From the NCBI GenBank assembly GCA_963699535.1, contig CAVOUJ010000020.1, positions 62,001 through 126,000 on the forward strand: a stretch of 64,000 bases of DNA, read 5' to 3'. The notes beneath the pieces were generated by a model. It was given only the letters and a program-made list of their open reading frames with translations. It was not told the DNA's origin and ran no database searches. The translations under genes and the position numbers were made by a program. Source of the DNA: VBDM01 sp963699535 (GTDB taxonomy: Bacteria; Pseudomonadota; Gammaproteobacteria; Burkholderiales; SG8-39). Positions 43,326 through 51,577 of the stretch are shown piece by piece (positions within the stretch are counted from its first letter, which is position 1; every line of letters begins with the position of its first letter).

Positions 43326-45437
43326 TCAACCCGGCAACAGAGCGCCGATGGTCTCGAGTGCGAAGCGCGCAAACCCGGCGATCAGTACCGCAACGCCCAC
43401 TGAGAGCGACACTGAGAAAAACGCTTCGCGGCGGCCGATGGTCTTCAGCATCGCCGCAAAAGTGGAAATGCACGGCACGTAGAAAGTCAGGAACAGCAGG
43501 AACGTGATGATCTGGATCGCGTTGAGGTAGCGATCGATCTCGAAGCCCCCGAGCGCCTGGTAGATCATCAGCAGGGACAGCTCCTTGCGCAGCACGCCGA
43601 ACAGGATCGGCACGCCCAGCACCGCCGGCAGCCCCAGCCACCACGTGGTGACGGGCGTGAGCAGCAAGTTGATCACGCGATCGGCGCCGACGTGCGCGAG
43701 CAGCGCCAGCACCACGCTGCCGCCCACCAGCAGCGGCGTGACGATGGTCAGGATGTCCCGCGTGCGCACCCAGGTCTCGCGCAGCAGCGCCCGCCCGCGC
43801 GGCAGCCGGTAGGGCGGGATCTCCTGCACCTGGCCGGGCCCGCCGCGCGGGTAGCGGCGCCGCAGCAACTGCCCGAGCACTGCGATCACCAGCAGGGTGA
43901 GCAGGAAAATCGCGAACACGCCGAGGCCGCCCAGATACTTGCCGGCGAGCGCGAGAATGATGGCCGAGCGCGCGGAACACGGCACGAAGGTCACCAGCAG
44001 CGAGGCGACGATGCGCTCGCGGCCGGTGCTGCCCGCGCCGATGGCCGCGATCGCGGGGACGTTGCATCCCAGCCCGAGGAGAAACGGCACCGCCACGCCG
44101 CCGTGCAGGCCGAGACGGTGAAAGCCGCGATCCACCGCAAAGGCGATGCGCGCCATGACGCCCGCCTCTTCGAGCGCGACCAGCAGCAGCACCAGCGGGA
44201 TCATGTACGGCACCACGATGCCCGCCAGCCCGATCAGGCCGTCGGCCACCGCGCGCCCGATCACGCCCGCGGTGGAGTCCGGCCGCCACGCCGACACCCA
44301 TTCGACGAGCCGCGCCGACGTCACCGCGTCGATCCAGGTGCTGACGTAGAAAACCACGAACAGCACGCCGGCGAACACGGCGACGCTGCCGATGAAGCCC
44401 CAGCGCGGGCTCAGGAACAGCTCGTCGAGCCGGTGCGCCAGCCCCGCCCTGCGCGCGGCGCCCCAAGCCGCGTCGCCGCTTCGAACAGCGAGCGCCGCCC
44501 GGTGGTGGCGGTCGGCGTGCAGTTCGTCGGGCAGCGGGCGCGGCAGCGTCTGCTCGGCGACCGCGAGCAGCCGCCGCACCTCGGGCAGGCGCTCGGGAAA
44601 ATGCTGCTCCAGCTCATCCAGAAAATAGCGGTCGCCCTCGGCGATGCGCGTCGCAAGCAGCTGAGCCGGCACGCGGAACGCGCGCTGGATCTCGGCGGCC
44701 GCCAGCGCCGCGGCAAGCGGCTGCAACCGCTCCATGATGTGCTGGCTGGCCGACTGCGCAGGCGGGTACTCGCCTTCGCGCACGGCATTCACTGCCGCGC
44801 GGAACAGTTCCGAGATGCCGTGGCCCATGATGGCGACGGTCGGCACCACCGGTACGCCGAGCTGCGCGCTCAGCGCCCTGGCGTTGACGTAGAGCCCGCG
44901 GTCCTGCGCCTCGTCCGTCTTGTTGAGCGCGACGAGCAGCGGGCGGCCGAACTGCGCGAGCTCCAGCGTGAGCTCGAGATGGCGCTCGAGCGCCGTGGCG
45001 TCGATCACCTGCACGATGACGTCGGGCGGCGAAAACGGCGCCGGCGGCCCCTCGGGCTCGTGCACCGATACCGGGGGACGCTCGTCTCCCCACAGGAGGT
45101 ATTTCAGCGTGGCGCGGTCGTCGCTCTCGGGTTGGCGCAGCGAATGCACGCTCGGCAGATCGATGACGCGCGCCTCATCGAGGCCGATCTGCACCGCACA
45201 CTCATCGTACGCGCTGCGCGTGCCGGCCAGCGCCCCGCTCTGCACCGAGGTGCTCGACACGGCGGCGAACAGCGTGCTCTTGCCGCTCCCGGGCAGGCCG
45301 ACCAGCGCGATGCGCAGGCGCCGCTCGCCGCGGTACAGCGGGCCGCGCAGCGGAATCGTGGTGGTGTGAACCGTCTGCTTTTTCATCGCGCCCGGCTGGA
45401 GGATGCGCCCGCTCGTGTCCCTGACCGGAGAATACAT
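43326..45437 (-). CDS. Divergent FeoB-like ferrous iron transporter, no FeoA nearby
   Basis: A 703-residue protein with an N-terminal G domain and a polytopic FeoB core. G1 reads GLPGSGKSTLF (GNPNSGKTT in classical FeoB), G3 is DLPSVHSL (Gly of DLPG lost) and G4 is NKTD. The membrane part (about 340-700) keeps GLGCNVPAIAAIGAGSTGRERIVASLLVTFVPCSARSAI, GVLRKELSLLMIY and TFYVPCISTFA, including the Cys residues expected to handle iron. FeoA and FeoC are absent. An alternative start is Met18 (45386). It could carry Fe(II) or another divalent metal. It is convergent with the bicupin gene. Confidence 0.82.
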   Translation of the reverse strand: MYSPVRDTSGRILQPGAMKKQTVHTTTIPLRGPLYRGERRLRIALVGLPGSGKSTLFAAVSSTSVQSGALAGTRSAYDECAVQIGLDEARVIDLPSVHSLRQPESDDRATLKYLLWGDERPPVSVHEPEGPPAPFSPPDVIVQVIDATALERHLELTLELAQFGRPLLVALNKTDEAQDRGLYVNARALSAQLGVPVVPTVAIMGHGISELFRAAVNAVREGEYPPAQSASQHIMERLQPLAAALAAAEIQRAFRVPAQLLATRIAEGDRYFLDELEQHFPERLPEVRRLLAVAEQTLPRPLPDELHADRHHRAALAVRSGDAAWGAARRAGLAHRLDELFLSPRWGFIGSVAVFAGVLFVVFYVSTWIDAVTSARLVEWVSAWRPDSTAGVIGRAVADGLIGLAGIVVPYMIPLVLLLVALEEAGVMARIAFAVDRGFHRLGLHGGVAVPFLLGLGCNVPAIAAIGAGSTGRERIVASLLVTFVPCSARSAIILALAGKYLGGLGVFAIFLLTLLVIAVLGQLLRRRYPRGGPGQVQEIPPYRLPRGRALLRETWVRTRDILTIVTPLLVGGSVVLALLAHVGADRVINLLLTPVTTWWLGLPAVLGVPILFGVLRKELSLLMIYQALGGFEIDRYLNAIQIITFLLFLTFYVPCISTFAAMLKTIGRREAFFSVSLSVGVAVLIAGFARFALETIGALLPG

Positions 45438-45465
45438 CGGTCTCCGGTGAAATGGGGATCGGCCG

Positions 45466-45485
45466 CCATTTACGTTAGCATGGCG
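45466..45485 (+). promoter_or_regulatory. Shared 20-bp leader element before the DUF885 gene
   Basis: CCATTTACGTTAGCATGGCG is identical to 48601-48620 before a Bug receptor gene. In both places it ends 2-5 bases before the start codon. TAGCAT at 45476-45481 could be a -10 element giving a nearly leaderless mRNA, or the whole unit could be an operator. Confidence 0.55.
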
Positions 45486-45487
45486 CC

Positions 45488-47252
45488 GTGCCGCGATTTT
45501 TCATCTCATTGTGCGCCGCGCTGCTCGCGTCGGCGGCCCTTGCGCAGGCTCACACGCCCGCCTGGATCGAGCGCAGCAACCGGATCGCCGAAGAGGTGCT
45601 GCGCGACCGCGGGCAGTTCTTCCCCGAGTGGCCGTCCTCGTCCGGGCTGGAGGAATTCGACACCGCGGTAGCCGACTACGGCCCGAACTACATCGGGCGG
45701 GCGCTCGCGCAGACGGAGAAGCGCCTCGCCGCCCTGCGCGCCCTGCACGCCGCCGAGACCGACCGCAAGGTGCGCGAGGACCTCGAGATCCTGATCGACT
45801 CGCGCGAGCAGGCGATCGAGACCCTGCGCCTGGAACGCAGGCACCTGATCGACTATGTGTTCGCTCCCGGCACGGTCAACTTCGGCCTCTCCACCCTCCT
45901 CGACCCGCAGAACCGGCCCGAGCGGCAGGCGCGCGCCCTGGTGCGCCTGAAGCGCTATGCGGGCCTGGTCCCCGGCACGATTCCCATCGCGACTCAGGCG
46001 CGCGCTCGCACCGAGGAGGAGCTGGCGAGGCCGGGTCTGATCGGCCCCTATGCCGAAGATGTGAGGCAGCAGCTCAACAAGACCGAGTTCTTCCTGAAGG
46101 GCCTCGCCGCGCTCTTCGCGAAGGCGAAGCTCGAAGGCTGGCAGGCGGACTTCGAGGTACTCTCAAAGCAGCTGCGCGAGTACAACGAGTGGATGCGGAA
46201 GAACGCTGCTGCCGCGCGCGCGAGCGGACATCCGCCTGCCCCCCGCGCTCTACGCGAACCGGCTGAAGCGGGCGGGGGTGGCGATCACGCCCGAAGAGCT
46301 GATCGAGCGCTCGGCGGCGGACTTCCAGGAAGTGCGCGATCAAATGCAGGTGCTGGCGAAAGCGATCGCCGCGCGGAGGAAACTCGCTTCGGCAGACTAC
46401 CGCGAGGTGCTCAGGGAGATCAAGAAACGCCAAGTCGAGCCCGGGGCGATGCTCGGCATGTACCGCGGCGTCCTCAAGAACATCGAGGCGATCGTCCGCC
46501 GCGAAAGGCTCGTGAGCCTGCCTAACCGCGAGGCCGCGATCCGCTTCGCGACCGAATCCGAGGCGGCACGGCAGCCCGCCCCGCAGATGCGCATCCCGCG
46601 ACTGATCGGCAACAAGGGGGAGTACGGCGAGTTCCTCATCACGCGCTCCAACCCGCACGCGAAGACGGGCGCGAAGATGGACGATTTCAGCTACGAGGCC
46701 GTCGCCTGGACCCTGACCGCGCACGAGGCGCGCCCCGGGCACGAGCTGCAGTTCGCCTCGATGGTCGAGCGCGGCGTGTCGACGGCGCGGGCCATCTTCG
46801 CCTTCAACAACGCCAACGTCGAGGGCTGGGCGCTGTACGCCGAGGCCCTGGTGCTGCCCTACATGCCTCCGGAGGCGCAGCTCGTGTCGCTGCAGTGGCG
46901 GCTGCTGCGCATGGCGCGCGCCTTTCTCGACCCGATGGTGAACCTCGGTCAAATCACGCCGGCCGAGGCGAAGCGCATCCTCATGGAAGAAGTCGTGCTC
47001 TCGGAGCCCTTCGCCCAGCAGGAAGTCGACCGCTACGCCTTCGAGATGCCGGGCCAGGCCACAGCGTACTACTACGGCTACCTGCAACTGCGGTCGCTGC
47101 GCACCCGGGCGGAGATCGCGCTCGGGCCGAAGTTCGACCTCATGGCCTTCAACGACTTCATCATCGCCCAGGGGCTGCTGCCGCCGCGCGTGCTCGAGCG
47201 GGCGGTGATGGAGGAATTCGTGGGGGAGCGAAGCGCCAAGCCGGCGCCGTGA
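45488..47252 (+). CDS. DUF885 family protein, predicted secreted metallopeptidase-like (one frameshift)
   Basis: A DUF885 protein, distantly like M32/M3 metallopeptidases. A GTG start gives a signal peptide (FFISLCAALLASAALAQA). The first frame runs through LIDSREQAIETLRLERRHLI and FGLSTLLDPQNRPERQARALVRLKRYAGL. At about 46215 homology passes to the next frame (DIRLPPALYANRLKRAGVAITPEELI). The metal-binding motif HEARPGHELQF lies in the second half, with EGWALYAEALVLP and AYYYGYLQLRSLR behind it. The joined protein is about 588 residues. The frameshift lies in a C-run and is probably an error. Substrate unknown. Confidence 0.85.
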
Positions 47253-47290
47253 AGTCGATCGCCTTCCGTGCGATTCGCCTCAACGGCGAC

Positions 47291-47617
47291 CTAGCGAACC
47301 CGACGCGGTAACTGCGCGCGCAGGGTGCGCACTTCGGCCTCCAGCGCGCGTATGCGCTCGAGCAAGCCCACCGCCAGCGACAGGGCGTTGGCGTCCAGGT
47401 CGAAGCTCGCGTGCAGGCGCTGCGCGATGCGCGCGGTCACGACGCACTCGCCGCTGAAAGTCCATTGCGCCCCCCGCGGATCGTTCGGGGCGAGAGCGCC
47501 GTACTCCACCAGCTCCCGCAACTCGTCTTCGGCGAGGCCGGACAGGCTCGCAAGCTCGGCGAGCGAGACTTCGCAGTGCGCGTCGAGCCAGGTCGTCTCA
47601 GTGAGCTTGGCGTTCAT
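47291..47617 (-). CDS. cbpM: Chaperone modulator CbpM
   Basis: A 108-residue MerR-like protein that inhibits CbpA by binding its J-domain. The CbpM features are WLDAHCEVSLAELASLSGLAEDELRELVEYGALAP in the N-terminal half and a C-terminal coiled region VGLLERIRALEAEVRTLRAQL. The ATG at 47617 lies inside the 3' end of cbpA (20-bp overlap), the usual cbpA-cbpM arrangement. It converges on the DUF885 gene. Length is normal and the frame is intact. Confidence 0.88.
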   Translation of the reverse strand: MNAKLTETTWLDAHCEVSLAELASLSGLAEDELRELVEYGALAPNDPRGAQWTFSGECVVTARIAQRLHASFDLDANALSLAVGLLERIRALEAEVRTLRAQLPRRVR

Positions 47618-48548
47618 GTCTGCCTTCCTCCTCGAAATGGCCGCGCGGATTGAAGCTGGCGCCCTCCGCCAGTTGCTGATACAGCGCGCGCTCCTTGTCA
47701 CTCGCGGCGCCCGGGACGACGATCTGCGCGATCGCGTACAGGTCGCCCGCGCCTTGGTGCGGCCTGGGGAGCCCGCGATTGACGAGCCGCAGCTTCTGTC
47801 CCGCCTGGGTTCCCGGCGGCACCTTCATCTGTACCGTCCCGCCCAGGGTAGGCACCATGACGGTCGCGCCGAGCACGGCTTCCCAGGGGGCAAGGGGCAG
47901 ATCCAGATAGAGGTCGTGGCCGCTCGCGCGAAAGAGGGGATGCGGGTGCAGCGCAATGTTGAGGTACAGGTCGCCGTCGGGCCCGCCGTTGAGACCCTTG
48001 CCGCCCTGCTCCTTCAGGCGCAGCCTCTGCCCGTCGGTGGCGCCTTTGGGAATGCGCGCCTTGAACGAGCGCGGCACGCGGCGCGCGAAGCCGCTCCCGT
48101 CGAATTCGGGAACAGCGAGCTCCAGATCCACCGTCGCGCCCCGGTAGGCGTCCTCGAGGCTGATGTGGGCCGTGACCTCGTAGTCCTGCCCCGGGATGGG
48201 CATCGTGCCACGCGGACCGCCGCGCCCGGTGAAATGCTCGAACAGATCCGAGAGATCGATGCCCTCGAACGCCTCCCCGAATCCGCCGAACTGCCGACCC
48301 CAGTCGGGCGGTGGCCGGAAATCCTCGCCGGGCGCGTGCCTGCCGAGCTGGTCGTAAGCGGCGCGCTTCTCCGGATCCTTGAGCGTCGCGTAGGCTTCGG
48401 CAACGTCCTTGAATTTCGCCTCGCCCTGCGGGTCTTTCGAGACGTCCGGATGGTACTTGTGCGCGAGCTTGCGGTAGGCCTTCTTGATCGCGTCCGAGTC
48501 GGCGTTGCGCTCGACGCCGAGGATGGCGTAGTAGTCTTTGTATTTCAT
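47598..48548 (-). CDS. cbpA: DnaJ-class co-chaperone CbpA
   Basis: A 316-residue DnaJ-family protein that stimulates DnaK and can bind curved DNA. The J-domain (1-70) starts MKYKDYYAILGVERNADSDAIKKAYRKLAHKYHPDVSKD with the HPD motif intact. A Gly/Phe-rich linker follows (WGRQFGGFGEAFEGIDLSDLF), then two C-terminal beta domains (ISLEDAYRGATVDLEL and LPLAPWEAVLGATVMVPTLGGTVQMKVPPGTQAGQKLRL). No zinc-finger Cys repeats are present, which fits CbpA rather than DnaJ. It is coupled to cbpM. A 41-bp fragment of its 5' end recurs at 29925-29970. Confidence 0.93.
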   Translation of the reverse strand: MKYKDYYAILGVERNADSDAIKKAYRKLAHKYHPDVSKDPQGEAKFKDVAEAYATLKDPEKRAAYDQLGRHAPGEDFRPPPDWGRQFGGFGEAFEGIDLSDLFEHFTGRGGPRGTMPIPGQDYEVTAHISLEDAYRGATVDLELAVPEFDGSGFARRVPRSFKARIPKGATDGQRLRLKEQGGKGLNGGPDGDLYLNIALHPHPLFRASGHDLYLDLPLAPWEAVLGATVMVPTLGGTVQMKVPPGTQAGQKLRLVNRGLPRPHQGAGDLYAIAQIVVPGAASDKERALYQQLAEGASFNPRGHFEEEGRHERQAH

Positions 48549-48600
48549 GACTCGCGGATTGTAGGCGAGATCGACCTGCGCGGAGCATTGGGGTTCGTTC

Positions 48601-48620
48601 CCATTTACGTTAGCATGGCG
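48601..48620 (+). promoter_or_regulatory. Shared 20-bp leader element before a Bug receptor gene
   Basis: An exact second copy of CCATTTACGTTAGCATGGCG, ending 5 bases before the ATG at 48626. A 12-base part (CGTTAGCATGGC) also occurs on the minus strand upstream of the Bug gene at 40079. The copies are placed alike relative to starts, which suggests a common regulator or promoter. Confidence 0.55.
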
Positions 48621-48625
48621 GCACC

Positions 48626-49582
48626 ATGCTGAGACTGCTCCTTGCCTTGTGTGCGGCGCTGCTCGCCGCGCCTGCGGGCCTGGCGCAGCAGAACTACCCG
48701 CAGAAGCCGATTCGCTATGTCGTGCCCTTCCCCGCCGGCGGCATCGCCGACGTGTTCGCGCGCATCATCGGCGGCCATTTGAGCCAGGCCTGGGGCCAGC
48801 CGGTGGTGGTGGAGAACCGCGCCGGGGCGGGCGGCAACATCGGCGCGGAGATCGTCGCGAAGGCACCGCCCGACGGCTATACGATCCTGATGGGGAGCAT
48901 CGGCACGCAGGCCTTGAACGCGAGCCTGTACTCCAAGATGCCCTACGACTCGGTGAAGGACTTCACCCCGATTGCGCTCGCGATCGAAGCGGAGAGCCTG
49001 CTCGCGCTGCATCCTTCCGTCGCCGCGAATACCCCGCCCGAGCTCATCGCCCTGGCCCGTGGCGGGAAACTCACTTGCGGCTCGGCGGGCGTGGGCACCA
49101 CCAGCCACCTCGCCTGCGAGCTGTTCAAGTCCATGGCGAAAGTGGATGTCACCCACGTGCCCTACAAGGGCAACGTGCCTGCGATCACCGATCTATTGGC
49201 CGGCCAGACCTCTATGGTGTTCGCCACCATGCCCACCGTCCTGCCGCACGTCAAAGCGGGGAAACTCAAAGGCGTCGCTGTCCTCGGCAAGGGGCGTCTG
49301 CCCGCCACACCCGAGATCCCGGCGCTCGCCGAAACCCTGCCGGGATTCGAAGTCAACAACTGGGTCGGCGCCTTCGGCCCGGCCGGGTTGCCGCCTGCCA
49401 TCACCGCGAAACTCAACGCCGAAATTATCGCCGTCATGCGCACCCCCGACGTCCAGCAGCGGCTATTGAACGAAGGCGCACGGTTTACGTCGATGACGCC
49501 GGGGCAGTTCGGGGAGTTTGTTGCTGTGCAGACGACGAAGTGGGGAAAGTTGATTCGCGAAGTCGGTATACGCGCCGATTAG
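48626..49582 (+). CDS. Bug-family substrate-binding protein
   Basis: A 318-residue Bug receptor with a signal peptide to about residue 19 (APAGLAQQ). Ligand loops are IRYVVPFPAGGIADVFARII and HVPYKGNVPAITDLLAGQTSMVFA, with VENRAGAGGNIGAEIVAKAPPDGYTIL between them. It is divergent from cbpA, with a 77-bp gap holding the shared 20-bp leader element. The region to its right (49583-49766) has no gene I can support and marks the left side of the low-GC island. The ligand is unknown. Confidence 0.9.
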   Translation: MLRLLLALCAALLAAPAGLAQQNYPQKPIRYVVPFPAGGIADVFARIIGGHLSQAWGQPVVVENRAGAGGNIGAEIVAKAPPDGYTILMGSIGTQALNASLYSKMPYDSVKDFTPIALAIEAESLLALHPSVAANTPPELIALARGGKLTCGSAGVGTTSHLACELFKSMAKVDVTHVPYKGNVPAITDLLAGQTSMVFATMPTVLPHVKAGKLKGVAVLGKGRLPATPEIPALAETLPGFEVNNWVGAFGPAGLPPAITAKLNAEIIAVMRTPDVQQRLLNEGARFTSMTPGQFGEFVAVQTTKWGKLIREVGIRAD

Positions 49583-49766
49583 CTTGGCGCGCGCGGCCCT
49601 AGATAGCGCTTCGAGGTCAAAGTGGCGTAAGGGCATCACCCGGGCGAGCGATCGCCGCCCCGACGCAGGTTGAATGCAGACGGTTCGTTGGAGCCGTCGG
49701 GCCAGGCAAACCTCCGTGACCAGCAATAGGCCTTGAAATCGCCTTCCTCGCCCCAACACGCGGCAA

Positions 49767-49964
49767 ATGGGCGGAACAACCGACGATATCAGAGGCAGGT
49801 CGAAGGCAGAGACCTACCAGAAGTACGCTCAGCTTGCCGAAGACTCCGGAGGCATGTTCTCAGACTTCTCCCCGGATCCTGAGCACAAGAAAGAATGCAA
49901 GGCGCGTATGGTGCAGGACTCAGAAACCGGGGAATGGGTCCTCCACTTCCATTGGCACACTTAG
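49767..49964 (+). CDS. Small hypothetical protein, 65 residues
   Basis: A short acidic protein (MGGTTDDIRGRSKAETYQKYAQL and an end in GEWVLHFHWHT) of no recognised family. It has an amphipathic helix in the first half and a C-terminal beta-hairpin-like VQDSETGEWVLHFHW. Codon use is less GC-biased than in the flanking genes. There is no clear ribosome-binding site. It stands at the left side of the island, 400 bp before the four-gene operon, and may be cargo of the same insertion. Confidence 0.5.
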   Translation: MGGTTDDIRGRSKAETYQKYAQLAEDSGGMFSDFSPDPEHKKECKARMVQDSETGEWVLHFHWHT

Positions 49965-50310
49965 GTATGCCAGTGGTGCTGTGTGGTCCCCGGGAAAGGC
50001 AGTCACTTGAAAGCCATTTTGAAGGGACTGCTGACCAGAGCAAAGCGGATCGCGGCAAGTGAATCGAGGCCGCGCAAAGGCGGTTCGCGAGTGTTCGAGT
50101 AGGAAGTAAAGCGAAGACTTTCGGAGCGCGAAGGCATCGGTACCCGAGCTACAACGGTCGCCCGATCGCTCCGGGGCAAGCTCCATGTCGAAGCTCCTCT
50201 GCTGGGGTGCGATTCCCCTTAAGAGCTCTGGTCGAAGGACCTAGGCCTCTCGGGTGGTTGGTGTTGGCTCGGGCAACATCAACCATTCGACCTAACCTGC
50301 CCGCCTCATC
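49965..50310. other. Gene-free stretch left of the island operon
   Basis: About 345 bp without a supportable gene. Only short frames of about 30 codons occur, none with a good start site. Base composition is mixed and falls towards AT on the right side, where the operon promoter starts. No tRNA, terminal repeat or integrase remnant was recognised. Confidence 0.5.
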
Positions 50311-50338
50311 TTGACATTCGATGATATTCAAGTATTCT
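50311..50338 (+). promoter_or_regulatory. Promoter of the island operon
   Basis: TTGACA (50311-50316) matches the -35 consensus exactly. A 16-bp spacer leads to TATTCT (50333-50338), which matches four of six -10 positions. The predicted transcript starts near 50345, about 24 bases before the ATG at 50369. The -10 lies in the left arm of the inverted repeat. Confidence 0.72.
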
Positions 50339-50360
50339 ACATAACTTGGAATACATGAAT
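50326..50360. promoter_or_regulatory. 12-bp inverted repeat overlapping the island promoter (putative operator)
   Basis: ATTCAAGTATTC (50326-50337) and GAATACATGAAT (50349-50360) are inverted repeats with one mismatch in 12, separated by 11 bases. Arm centres are 23 bp apart, about two helical turns, which suits a dimeric winged-helix protein. The left arm covers the -10 hexamer and the spacer covers the start site, so binding should block transcription. The operon itself encodes winged-helix-like proteins that could bind it. Confidence 0.7.
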
Positions 50361-50368
50361 AACTGAAT

Positions 50369-50728
50369 ATGGCGAAGGCCCACCTAAAGACTAAACGCGG
50401 TACAACGATAGTAATTGAAGGTACTGCCTCGGAAGTGGCGACATTGGTGAAGCAGTTCGAGGGGGAAGGCACCCCTTCTGCTCCCGAATCCGAGCGTAAG
50501 CGTTCCAAAGGAGCAAGCGCCAAACCGACCCCGGTGAACCTAATTAGCTCTCTCATTGACGGAAGCTTCTTCAAGAAGCCTAAAGACTTAGGAAGCGTAA
50601 AGATTGCCTTGCAGGAACTTGGGCACCACTACCCGGTGACTTCGTTGTCGCCAGCGCTGCTTCGACTGGTGCGCAAGCGGCAACTGCGCCGGCTTAAGGA
50701 CAAGAAGCGCTGGCTATATACAGGATAA
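50369..50728 (+). CDS. Island operon protein A: beta/EV motif plus winged-helix-like domain
   Basis: A 119-residue protein of unknown function. The N-terminus HLKTKRGTTIVIEGTASEV followed by ATLVKQF looks like a beta hairpin and a helix. A Lys/Ser/Pro linker (35-55) leads to a winged-helix-like C-terminal domain (ISSLIDGSFFKKPKDLGSV, LQELGHHYPVTSLSPALLRLV, RRLKDKKRWLYTG). The N-terminal motif recurs in protein C and the C-terminal domain in protein B. The domain pattern suggests nucleic-acid binding and possible autoregulation through the inverted repeat upstream. It is first in the operon, 12 bp before protein B. Confidence 0.75.
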   Translation: MAKAHLKTKRGTTIVIEGTASEVATLVKQFEGEGTPSAPESERKRSKGASAKPTPVNLISSLIDGSFFKKPKDLGSVKIALQELGHHYPVTSLSPALLRLVRKRQLRRLKDKKRWLYTG

Positions 50729-50740
50729 CTGGGGGTGACG

Positions 50741-51031
50741 ATGAAACAGCATTCGGCTGTGGTGACGACGGCTACTGCCGCTTTGAAGTTGTGCTGGGAG
50801 AAAGGCTTCTTTCGCAACTGGAGAACTAGGGGTGCAGTGGAAACCGAGCTTGGGCGGCTCGGCTACCACTTTTCAGGCCCGGAGCTCGGAATGGCTCTCA
50901 TGCGCGCACCGCACCTCACCAGGAAAGGGCCCAAAGGGAAATATCAGTACATTCAGAAGTACCCCTTTGTGGCCGAGCGGGGTAGTTCGAAGATATCGGC
51001 GAAGGCCGCAAGCAAAGGGAGAACTCTGTGA
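50741..51031 (+). CDS. Island operon protein B: winged-helix-like domain
   Basis: A 96-residue protein of unknown function. The start is ATG 50741 behind GGGGG; an in-frame GTG at 50735 is also possible. The segment LCWEKGFFRNWRTRGAVETEL, then GRLGYHFSGPELGMALM and KGPKGKYQYIQKYPF aligns with the C-terminal domain of protein A (GFF, L-x-x-LG(H/Y)(H/Y), LxxAL, K-x-(K/R)-x-x-Y). It lacks the N-terminal beta/EV motif. The stop overlaps the GTG start of protein C, so the two are translationally coupled. A DNA- or RNA-binding role is inferred from the fold-like pattern. Confidence 0.72.
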   Translation: MKQHSAVVTTATAALKLCWEKGFFRNWRTRGAVETELGRLGYHFSGPELGMALMRAPHLTRKGPKGKYQYIQKYPFVAERGSSKISAKAASKGRTL

Positions 51032-51552
51032 GGGCCAAGCTCAAATCAGGAAACTATGAGATCGAAGCAGAGGGCAGGAAAGCGGAGGTAGACAAGCTAC
51101 TCGAAGACTGGTGGAAGCGCTTGAATGTTGCAAACCCGGCACGCGAAGCTCCGGCTCCGAAGCGGTCACCGAAAGCCAAAGGTAGGACCTCACACTCTGG
51201 CAACGGAGGTGACGGAACCAACTTCGATCCAATCCCCTTAACCAATACGATCAAAGAGGATGCTCGACACTCAACGTATGAGGCACACGTTCTTCACAAG
51301 AAGGACATGTACAACAAGATCGCTTTGGTTTGTCTGGTCGCCGGCAAACCCCTTACGTCCGGCGAAATCGCGAAGACTCTTCAAGCTTTGGACCTCAAGG
51401 CAGATCAAGGAAACGTATCCCGCGCTATCAAAGCGAATAGCGGGAAGTTTCTGTCGACGTCAGTTCGTAAGAAGGGTGCAGCGCCCCCAAGGTACAAGCT
51501 CACATCCAAGGCTCGCAAGGAGTTCGATGCATGGTTGGCCCAACAGAAATGA
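51028..51552 (+). CDS. Island operon protein C: beta/EV motif plus helix-turn-helix domain
   Basis: A 174-residue protein with a GTG start overlapping the stop of protein B. Residues 1-30 (RAKLKSGNYEIEAEGRKAEV, DKLLEDW) repeat the N-terminal module of protein A: AxLK, a Gly turn, an IE-x-EG strand and an EV-x-x-L helix. A linker rich in Pro/Lys/Ser/Gly follows (40-75). The C-terminal half has KIALVCLVAGKPLTSGEIAKTLQAL, LKADQGNVSRAIKANSGKFLSTS and YKLTSKARKEFDAW, a winged-helix pattern with a recognition helix near residue 135. It resembles DNA-binding modules of phase- or defence-related regulators but matches no family that I can name. Confidence 0.73.
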   Translation: MRAKLKSGNYEIEAEGRKAEVDKLLEDWWKRLNVANPAREAPAPKRSPKAKGRTSHSGNGGDGTNFDPIPLTNTIKEDARHSTYEAHVLHKKDMYNKIALVCLVAGKPLTSGEIAKTLQALDLKADQGNVSRAIKANSGKFLSTSVRKKGAAPPRYKLTSKARKEFDAWLAQQK

Positions 51553-51577
51553 TCTTTAGTACGAACAAGGAGGCATC

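Noticed and set aside
43692..45671. A 659-codon plus-strand frame opposite feoB
   Set aside because: Antisense shadow, Arg/Gln/His-rich, caused by GC-biased third positions of the FeoB-like gene.
49965..50310. Small frames of about 30 codons left of the island operon (for example around 49968 and 50007)
   Set aside because: No good start sites, no similarity and too short to separate from chance.
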